Assembly: GCA_002439875.1 (NCBI GenBank)
Contig: DJQB01000009.1
Location: 1-28,118 of the forward strand
DNA from: Bacteroidales bacterium UBA6397
Lineage (GTDB): Bacteria; Bacteroidota; Bacteroidia; Bacteroidales; UBA932
DNA length: 28,118 nt
Reading direction: 5' to 3'
The notes beneath the pieces are model-generated. The model ran no database searches. It worked only from the letters and a program-made list of their open reading frames with translations, and was not told the origin of the DNA. Every line of letters starts with the position of its first letter. Position 1 is the first letter of the stretch. Below, one piece after another: positions 24,001 through 28,118 of this stretch. Position numbers and translations under genes: made by a program.

Positions 24001-24522
24001 AAGACTCTCGGCAAGGTTTATGGCAAACAGATGAAGGAAATCGCCGGAGCATTCGCCAGATTCGATCAGGCCACGATTTCTGCCATCCAGAACGCGGAGG
24101 CCGCTGGGTTGGCATATACAGTCGAGCTTCCTTCGGGAACTGTTGAACTTAGGCCTGGTGACTACGAGATTTCTTCCGAGGACATGCCGGGTTGGCTTGT
24201 CGCCACTGAGGGACAGCTGACCATAGCCCTTGATATTCAGATTACTGAAGAGTTGAAGAAGGAGGGCGTGGCCCGTGAGCTCATCAACAGGATCCAGAAT
24301 CTGAGGAAGGACAGCGGGTTTGAGGTGACGGACAAGATTGATGTGGCGATTTTCGCTGACGGTGCTGCTTATGATGACATCGCCGCCGCTCTTGAGATGT
24401 ACAAGGATTACATTGCCGCCCAGACACTTGCACTTTCTATAACTCTAGGTTCATCAGCTCCAGAGAATGCCTCTGATGTAGAGTGGGATGATGGAAGCAT
24501 TAAGATGGTTCTTTCAAGATAG
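21085..24522 (+). CDS. ileS: Isoleucyl-tRNA synthetase
   Basis: A 1145-aa class I synthetase charging tRNA-Ile. The HIGH box is GKPGIHHVMARSIKD (G55-H58) after FFEGPPSANG, and the KMSKS box is KNGNKMSKRLGNAVDP (K689-R693). Editing-domain (CP1) features include AWTTTPWTLPSNTALC and EDGTGIVHIAPTFGADD. WFDSGAMPYAQ, EGVDQTRGWFY and the anticodon-binding region (DRWIISLLNTL, NWYVRLNRKRFWG) follow, with a C-terminal DUF5915-like extension. The GIHH/KMSKR form and length fit the IleS2-like, eukaryote-type group, usual in Bacteroidetes. It has its own promoter at 20992-21023 and is followed 25 nt later by the DksA-like gene. Confidence 0.97.
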   Translation: MTFKEYKGLDLVSVGNEVLDRWKKNHAFEKSLEVREGAPEFIFFEGPPSANGKPGIHHVMARSIKDAVCRFKTQSGYKVNRRAGWDTHGLPVEIGVEKKLGIHKDDIGTKISVEEYNKTCRSEVMKYTAEWVNMTERVGYWVDMKDPYITYDNRYIETLWYLLKKIYDKGLLYKGYSIQPYSPSDGTGLSSHELNQPGCYKDVTDTTATVQFEVIKDGKSQPLFGTEAFPVYFLAWTTTPWTLPSNTALCVGPKYEYVRVLSFNPYTGKEAIYVLAKDLVSVWFNPKAADIPLENYKPGDKLVPFKVLDGSFKGADLVGIRYKQLIPWFKPIEEGEPFRVISGDYVTTEDGTGIVHIAPTFGADDKKVAANFGVPGMMVLDKDGKRQAQVDHDGRFYPIEDLDPEYVRTHVDPSYKEYAGRYVKNAFDDSLPADAPTLDVDLCMMMKEDGRVFRIQKQTHSYPHSWRTDKPVLYYPLDAWFIKTTAVKDEMVALNKTITWKPESTGTGRFGQWLENIQDWNLSRSRFWGTPLPIWRTEDGKEEICIGTVAQLYAEIDKAVEAGLMASNPLRDKGFDPEDMSKENYGKIDLHRPYVDNIFLVSPSGKKMTRETDLIDVWFDSGAMPYAQEGLRNLGSPKFGCTADFIAEGVDQTRGWFYTLHAIHTMISGTPAYKTVISNGLVLDKNGNKMSKRLGNAVDPFEELDKYGADALRWYMLTNAQPWDNLKFDEAGVDEVRRKFFGTLYNTYSFFALYANVDGFDPKAAKVGYSKRPEIDRWIISLLNTLKKKVVAAYEDYDITTAGRLIQDFVCDDLSNWYVRLNRKRFWGGKMDEDKLAAYQTLYEVLVDVAVLSAPIAPFYMDRLYLDLVPDGSESVHYVNMPSCDETVIDTDLEERMNLAQKATSMVLALRRKVSIKVRQPLQKLIIPVISAKVREQLEQVKSIILNEVNVKEAEFISDTTGIITKKIKPNFKTLGKVYGKQMKEIAGAFARFDQATISAIQNAEAAGLAYTVELPSGTVELRPGDYEISSEDMPGWLVATEGQLTIALDIQITEELKKEGVARELINRIQNLRKDSGFEVTDKIDVAIFADGAAYDDIAAALEMYKDYIAAQTLALSITLGSSAPENASDVEWDDGSIKMVLSR

Positions 24523-24547
24523 TTTTTTGACCTAAATATTTTACACA

Positions 24548-24979
24548 ATGTCAGAGTTAATCAAAGACAATGCGACCTCTGCCGAGAAGACGAAGGTGCG
24601 TTACAGTGATGAGGAGCTTGAGGAGTTCCGTACCATCATTAATGACATGCTTGACAAGGCTAGGAAAGAGTATAACACCCTGCGTAGGGTCATTATGCAC
24701 AATGGCAGCAACGACATCGAGGACACTACCCCGTCTTTCAAGACGGTCGAGGATGATGGCGCCTACCAACTTTCCAAGGAGGAGGCCAGCCAACTCGCTC
24801 AAAGACAGTACAAGTTCATCCAGAATCTGGAGGCCGCCCTTGTGAGGATTGAGAACAAAACCTATGGAATATGCCGGGAAACCGGTCAGCTTATTCCTAA
24901 AGAGAGGTTACGCTTGGTTCCTCATGCGACGCTGACAGTCGAGGCGAAAGAGAAACTTGCTAAAAAAGGACAGAGCTAG
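24548..24979 (+). CDS. TraR/DksA family transcription factor
   Basis: A 143-aa DksA-like protein expected to bind in the RNA polymerase secondary channel. A coiled-coil N-terminal part (about 20-105, DEELEEFRTIINDMLDKARKEYNTL and AQRQYKFIQNLEAALVRIENKTYG) is followed by the zinc-finger position YGICRETGQLIPKERLRLVPHATL. Only one cysteine (C109) of the usual four remains, with the fold apparently kept, as is common in Bacteroidetes homologues; metal binding is therefore doubtful. It lies between ileS and lspA, and its TAG stop overlaps the lspA GTG start, giving translational coupling. Confidence 0.9.
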   Translation: MSELIKDNATSAEKTKVRYSDEELEEFRTIINDMLDKARKEYNTLRRVIMHNGSNDIEDTTPSFKTVEDDGAYQLSKEEASQLAQRQYKFIQNLEAALVRIENKTYGICRETGQLIPKERLRLVPHATLTVEAKEKLAKKGQS

Positions 24980-25620
24980 TGAAAGTCTCCAAAGGAAAAC
25001 AGCTTCTGATTTTGGGAGCTGTATTGGTTGTCATTGACCAGGTCATCAAGATTCTGGTCAAGACGAACATGCAGATAGGTGAACATTTCAGTGTCATCGG
25101 CAACTGGTTCCAGATTTTCTTCATAGAGAATGAAGGAATGGCTTTCGGAATGAAGTTCGGTGGCGCGGCCGGCAAGTTTCTGCTGTCTTTCTTCAGGATT
25201 GCGCTTTCGTGTGTCCTCTGTTGGTGGATTGCTTCGCTTGTGCGCAAGTCTGTGGATGCAGATGGCAAACCTGCACTTCTGCCAGATGGCAAGCCGGTTG
25301 TCCCAACAGGAGTTCTTGTTGGTCTGACACTGATCACAGCCGGGGCTTTCGGCAACATCATTGACAGCCTTTTCTACGGTGTGATCTTCGACTACGCCCC
25401 GCTGATGTTCGGTCGTGTGGTGGACATGTTCTATTTCCCGCTCATCGACACCATCTGGCCATCGTGGGTCCCGTTCGTTGGAGGAGACCGCCTTTTGTTC
25501 TTCGCCCCTGTCTTCAACTTCGCCGACAGCTGTGTCACCGTTGGAGCTTTCTACTTGATCCTCTTCCAGAGCCGTTTCTTCACTCGTGCCGAGGAAAAGA
25601 AAGAGAAGAATAAAAAATAG
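24979..25620 (+). CDS. lspA: Lipoprotein signal peptidase (signal peptidase II)
   Basis: A 213-aa inner-membrane aspartyl protease that removes signal peptides of prolipoproteins after lipidation. The start is GTG 24979, overlapping the previous stop (TAGTG). Motifs: VVIDQVIKILVKTNM, FFIENEGMAFGM, GAFGNIIDSLFYGVIFDY, GRVVDMFYFP with catalytic D149, and FNFADSCVTVGAFYLI with catalytic D183. Four membrane segments are visible. The loop at about 90-110 (DADGKPALLPDGKPVVPTG) and the segment at 155-175 make it longer than the E. coli enzyme, typical of Bacteroidetes. Substrates include the lipoproteins encoded nearby. The basic tail AEEKKEKNKK is unremarkable. No clear terminator follows. Confidence 0.95.
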   Translation: MKVSKGKQLLILGAVLVVIDQVIKILVKTNMQIGEHFSVIGNWFQIFFIENEGMAFGMKFGGAAGKFLLSFFRIALSCVLCWWIASLVRKSVDADGKPALLPDGKPVVPTGVLVGLTLITAGAFGNIIDSLFYGVIFDYAPLMFGRVVDMFYFPLIDTIWPSWVPFVGGDRLLFFAPVFNFADSCVTVGAFYLILFQSRFFTRAEEKKEKNKK

Positions 25621-25639
25621 CAAAAATGTTTCCGCATAT

Positions 25640-25690
25640 TTTGCCGGACAGAAAATTTTATTTACCTTTGCATTCCCTCAATTGAGGGAA
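25640..25690 (+). promoter_or_regulatory. Promoter and palindromic leader of tRNA-Ser
   Basis: TTTG (25640-25643), 19 bp, then TACCTTTG (25663-25670): full consensus, start about 25677. A perfect 18-bp palindrome TTCCCTCAATTGAGGGAA (25673-25690) spans the predicted start and ends 7 nt before the tRNA. Confidence 0.65.
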
Positions 25691-25697
25691 TAAGTCT

Positions 25698-25782
25698 GGA
25701 GAGGTGGTAGAGTGGTCGATTACGGCAGTCTTGAAAACTGTTGAGCTGCGAGGCTCCGGGGGTTCGAATCCCTCCCTCTCCG
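25698..25782 (+). tRNA. tRNA-Ser (UGA)
   Basis: The 85-nt sequence folds as a type II tRNA. The acceptor stem is GGAGAGG with CCTCTCC and discriminator G. The D-arm has GGTAGAGTGGTCGATTACGG. The anticodon loop is CTTGAAA with anticodon TGA. A long variable arm (TTGAGCTGCGAGGCTCC) and the T-loop GGTTCGAATCC follow. CCA is not encoded in full. The long variable arm and anticodon identify serine. The 3' end borders phage-like genes. Confidence 0.95.
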
Positions 25783-25818
25783 CAAGTAGTCTTGAAAATC
25801 AATGACTTACAAGAATTG

Positions 25819-25860
25819 CGAACAAATTTACGAACAACAGTAAGTTTGTTCGTATTGTTT
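25819..25860. terminator. Hairpin downstream of tRNA-Ser
   Basis: 13-nt arms CGAACAAATTTAC (25819-25831) and GTAAGTTTGTTCG (25840-25852) pair with one wobble around an 8-nt loop, followed by TATTGTTT. It may terminate tRNA-Ser transcription, or be an arm-type site of an integrated element; CGAAC occurs three times here. Confidence 0.5.
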
Positions 25861-25917
25861 TATATTGGACTCTGCTGGACTCAAAAGTTTCCATAGGTAC
25901 AATACCAGGTATATCAT

Positions 25918-26397
25918 TCAGCATTGTCGCATGAAGATTCGGACTATTAAGAAGAGTAGGAATACGGACACTGCCACAATTCCCGTCCACATCAAAACCT
26001 TCTGCCACCATTTGAGGATATTGACTTCTTTCTCGATAACGGTCTCGATGGTCTGGACTTGCTGTTCTTCTTTGTGTCGTTCCTTGTATGTCAGATAGAT
26101 TCCAATCGAATCCACGACCGCCTTTGACGTAAGTCTGTTGTCTTTAAGAGCCAATGTCTGCTGAACTCTTGAGGATTCTTTGAGTGTGCGAATTTCCTCC
26201 AGTCTTGCTCGGCCAGTTGAATCGCACTTGATCAAAGCTTGAACGATGGAAAAATCTGGCTGAACTTGAATGACTGTATCTCGGATGGTCTCGGCTACTA
26301 CAATCGTGTGCTCGATACTTTCAGTCTTGTGAGGATATAATTTCGGGCAGCAGGAAGCTGCGGCCAATGCATACAAGAGTATAATTTTAGATTTCAT
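25918..26397 (-). CDS. Phage-type spanin-like lipoprotein
   Basis: A 159-aa protein with an N-terminal lipoprotein-like signal (MKSKIILLYALAAASCC, C16 or C17), a periplasmic-type charged stretch with VVAETIRDTVIQVQPDFSIVQ and a helical region (about 55-125), then ILKWWQKVLMWTGIVAVSVFLLFLIV, one membrane segment near the C-terminus (about 134-156). This layout recurs in Bacteroides prophages beside lysozyme genes, where it is taken for a spanin- or Rz-like lysis protein. Having both a lipid anchor and an inner-membrane segment would fit a unimolecular spanin, though here the polarity is lipid at the N-terminus and membrane segment at the C-terminus as in u-spanins. Function is inference. Confidence 0.6.
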   Translation of the reverse strand: MKSKIILLYALAAASCCPKLYPHKTESIEHTIVVAETIRDTVIQVQPDFSIVQALIKCDSTGRARLEEIRTLKESSRVQQTLALKDNRLTSKAVVDSIGIYLTYKERHKEEQQVQTIETVIEKEVNILKWWQKVLMWTGIVAVSVFLLFLIVRIFMRQC

Positions 26398-26422
26398 TGT
26401 GCTGATGTTTAATGATTTGTAT

Positions 26423-26430
26423 TAACTTTG
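26423..26430 (+). promoter_or_regulatory. -7 element for the small basic protein gene
   Basis: TAACTTTG matches TAnnTTTG and lies 24 nt before ATG 26454. A TTG at 26397-26399 is a weak -33 with a long 23-bp spacing. Confidence 0.45.
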
Positions 26431-26452
26431 TGGGCAGAAATATATTCAACAT

Positions 26453-26662
26453 ATGAAGAACAAGAAACTGCGTATCACAGAAAAGGACTTTCTTCTGGCT
26501 AACCGCAGGGCTTCAAGAGCGGAAGAAATCGAGAGGTACGGTAAACAGATCCTGATGAGATCAATCACCCACAAGTCGAAAAAGGTCTATGACCGCAAGC
26601 GTCTGAAAAAGGCAGGCATCAGCTACAACGATGACCTGCCTTTATTCATTTCTGTTGCCTGA
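26453..26662 (+). CDS. Small basic protein of phage-like region
   Basis: A 69-aa protein, MKNKKLRITEKDFLLANRRASRAEEIERYG, then KSKKVYDRKRLKKAG and DDLPLFISVA. It is highly charged and mostly helical with no membrane segment. Very similar short proteins (TEKDFIKANRKASREEEIE pattern) are common next to phage lysis genes in Bacteroides; no function is known. It is transcribed opposite to its neighbours, from its own -7 element. The 3' end overlaps the convergent coiled-coil gene by 17 nt. Confidence 0.65.
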   Translation: MKNKKLRITEKDFLLANRRASRAEEIERYGKQILMRSITHKSKKVYDRKRLKKAGISYNDDLPLFISVA

Positions 26663-26948
26663 TCTGTTCCCTCAGCTGCCGGACTTCGTCCTTCAGCTGA
26701 GAGTTCTCCGTGCATAGCCTATCAACGGAAGCCTTCAACTCCTCGTTCTCCTTTCTGACGGCCACAATCTCGGCATTAGCGTTGGTGATTTCTTCCAATA
26801 GGCGTTTGTTCTCCGCAGACAAAAGGTTTATTGAAGCCTGCAAATCTTTTAGAAAGTCGTTCTTCCGCTTACGTGAACCTACAATCCAACCAATCGCCGC
26901 AGTTAACAACGGGATGATGTAAGTTCCGATGAATGTCAATGTCTCCAT
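26646..26948 (-). CDS. Membrane-anchored coiled-coil protein (possible holin-like lysis gene)
   Basis: A 100-aa protein with one N-terminal membrane segment (TFIGTYIIPLLTAAIGWIVGS, residues 4-24), a basic stop-transfer RKRKND, and a long coiled coil (about 28-98) of regular heptads (LLSAENKRLLEEITNANAEIV, ENEELKASVDRLCTEN). It starts 3 nt after the ancestral stop of the lysozyme (26952), so it was one transcription unit with it. Position and layout suggest a lysis accessory or holin-like role; the coiled coil could bridge to other lysis proteins. This is inference from context. Confidence 0.65.
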   Translation of the reverse strand: METLTFIGTYIIPLLTAAIGWIVGSRKRKNDFLKDLQASINLLSAENKRLLEEITNANAEIVAVRKENEELKASVDRLCTENSQLKDEVRQLREQIRQQK

Positions 26949-26951
26949 ATC

Positions 26952-27382
26952 TCAGTCCTCCGAAAAATAAAGTCTCATCTCAGCAAGTCTGCGTTTCTGT
27001 AGTCCAGGCAACACAACACCTTTCGCATACACCCACCGCGGAACTCGTCCATAATCGAGTTGTCATCCGGATTCGCCTTGATTTTCTTCAATAGAGTGGA
27101 TTTACGGAAGTTGCCGCCTCCGACATTGAACACGAAGGACACCAGGGCATCAAACTGGCATTGGCGAAGATTCAGACACTCCGCATTGACGACATTCTCG
27201 ATCGCAACAATGTCTTGCCGCAAGAACGCCTCAGCCTGTTCTTTCGTGACGGCTATACCTGGCTCTACTCCAGATGTATGCCTATATCCGACAGTCCAGA
27301 CTCCGGCAGGACACCTGCAAGCCTTTAGTTGCAGCCCCTCGAACTGCCGTATCAACGAATATGCTTTCTCGCTTGATTTCAT
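26952..27382 (-). pseudogene. GH24 phage-type lysozyme, frameshifted
   Basis: Start ATG 27382 (MKSSEKAYSLIRQFEGLQLK). A T4-lysozyme-like endolysin cutting peptidoglycan glycan chains. Aligned with T4 lysozyme at constant offset, E15, C24 and T30 occupy the E11-D20-T26 triad, an E-C-T variant usual in Bacteroides phages. The frame runs well to SIMDEF, then reads RGGCMRKVLCC and stops at 26975; in the next frame the expected end RWVYAKGVVLPGLQKRRLAEMRLYFSED continues to TGA 26952. One base (a C) is missing at about 27034-27043. In addition the conserved GYGHT reads GYRHT (Arg34) and the usual Tyr is Cys22, so the gene is probably dead, not just a sequencing error. Confidence 0.8.
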
Positions 27383-27435
27383 AATGTTGAGTATTATCAG
27401 TTTGTTTGATTTCTTAATCATAAGAGAAAAACAAA

Positions 27436-27501
27436 GCCCCGTCACTGACTTTGCAGATTCGGAAACACTTCCGAATGCCGAGCGATTCCAAGTGACGGGG
27501 C
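27436..27501 (-). terminator. Nested hairpin terminator
   Basis: Outer perfect 10-bp stem GCCCCGTCAC (27436-27445) with GTGACGGGGC (27492-27501). Inside it a perfect 8-bp hairpin ATTCGGAA/TTCCGAAT (27457-27476, loop ACAC). On the minus strand the outer stem is followed by TTTGTTTTTC, so it works as a terminator for the gene ending at 27522. The inner hairpin is an unusual addition. Confidence 0.75.
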
Positions 27502-27521
27502 GATGATGAACTAAACGATGG

Positions 27522-28118
27522 CTAAAGCGAAATCTCCCCGAGCATCTCGCCGGACTTCTCGCCAGTCTTGACGTTGATGAAGAAATACTTCAGGAACACC
27601 TTCGGTGCGGCTGCCGAAACCTCCCCGTGAACCGCCTTGTAGTCGGCAAGGATGTCGATCTGCTCGTCTACGATGGCTCTCGGAGCGCCGATGCTCACTG
27701 CCTTGCTGTAGGCTCTGGTCACGCCCTTGCTCTGCGGAGCCGACGCCATAATGACCAGCCTGAGGTCGTCCTTTTCTGCCGGTGGATCTGGCAGCTGGAA
27801 ATGGAAGTTCGCCGCGGTGAGCGACAGGTCAGCCTCGCAAGGCGCATCGACACCCGTAAGCACAGGTGGAGTGGATAGCGCTGCACCACCGGCCTTGACG
27901 ATCCAGAAGTTCAGCCTCGAATAGAGGTTCGCTCCTGAGATCTTGCTCGACGTGCCGAGAACGGACTTGCCCTTCTGCGTGTTCGCCAATGCGTTCCAAG
28001 CGAGGATCTGAGCATTGGTGAGACCCTTCCAGCCCTGCGAGAGCTGCTTGAAGATTGCCTTGACGGAAGACTGCGCCGCCGTCTTGAAACCGCCTCCGTA
28101 GCCACGGTTGCGGATGTA
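27522..28118 (-). CDS. Phage-like structural-type protein, 5' end outside the window
   Basis: The frame is open from the window edge through 198 codons to 27522. No start is visible; the apparent start at 27989 is a TTG inside the frame. Upstream of that the protein reads AAQSSVKAIFKQLSQGWKGLTNAQILAWN, then GANLYSRLNFWIVKAG, DDLRLVIMASAPQSKG and a beta-rich end KVFLKYFFINVKTGEKSG. The block with SVKAIFKQLSQGWKGLTNAQILAWN resembles proteins of Bacteroidetes phages and conjugative or phage-like elements that I know only as hypothetical. A structural or adaptor role is a guess from that context. A terminator follows directly. Confidence 0.6.
   Translation of the reverse strand, partial: YIRNRGYGGGFKTAAQSSVKAIFKQLSQGWKGLTNAQILAWNALANTQKGKSVLGTSSKISGANLYSRLNFWIVKAGGAALSTPPVLTGVDAPCEADLSLTAANFHFQLPDPPAEKDDLRLVIMASAPQSKGVTRAYSKAVSIGAPRAIVDEQIDILADYKAVHGEVSAAAPKVFLKYFFINVKTGEKSGEMLGEISL

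Noticed and set aside
1..28118. CRISPR array or tandem repeat array
   Set aside because: No regularly spaced direct repeats were seen on reading the window.

Overview
The window looks like a chromosome segment of a Bacteroidales bacterium (phylum Bacteroidota). The evidence is Bacteroidetes-type promoters (TTTG about 20 bp upstream of TAnnTTTG), almost no Shine-Dalgarno sequences, a DUF4290 protein, an IleS of the GIHH/KMSKR type, a DksA-like protein that has lost zinc-finger cysteines, FISUMP and lipoprotein genes, and Bacteroides-prophage-type lysis genes. The genus cannot be resolved by reading alone. Core genes look about half G+C. The two accessory ends are visibly more AT-rich.

Left accessory region (1-5035). 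A DUF3791-DUF3990-DUF3791 cassette (probable ADP-ribosyltransferase-fold toxin with small partners) lies behind a perfect 12+12 bp palindrome. It converges on an AAA-ATPase/PD-(D/E)XK gene of the DUF1703 type that is split by one in-frame amber codon. Next comes a compact run of very small genes (zinc ribbon, 51 aa, 38 aa, 56 aa membrane peptide, 115 aa BNR-repeat protein) closed by a strong terminator, then an IS66 tnpA fragment and a second, decayed DUF1703 3' end. I consider the DUF3990 cassette and the small-gene run the best candidates for an undescribed system.

Core region (5036-25782). Reverse-type rubrerythrin on the minus strand. Then a plus-strand block of addB-like and addA-like recombination nuclease/helicase genes, DUF4290, ftsK and a LolA-like carrier. 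A FISUMP lipoprotein (minus) and apbE plus an inhibitor-I9-like lipoprotein (plus) follow. The minus-strand operon cvpA-tsaB-rpiB-truB is divergent from ileS-dksA-like-lspA, and the two appear to use interlocked promoters. A tRNA-Ser(UGA) with its own promoter ends the core.

Right accessory region (25783-28118). Immediately after tRNA-Ser there are phage-like genes: a spanin-like lipoprotein, a small basic protein, a membrane coiled-coil protein, a frameshifted GH24 lysozyme, and a partial structural-type protein running off the window edge. An 11-nt anticodon-loop sequence is repeated just outside the tRNA. This suggests an integrated and decaying phage-like element.
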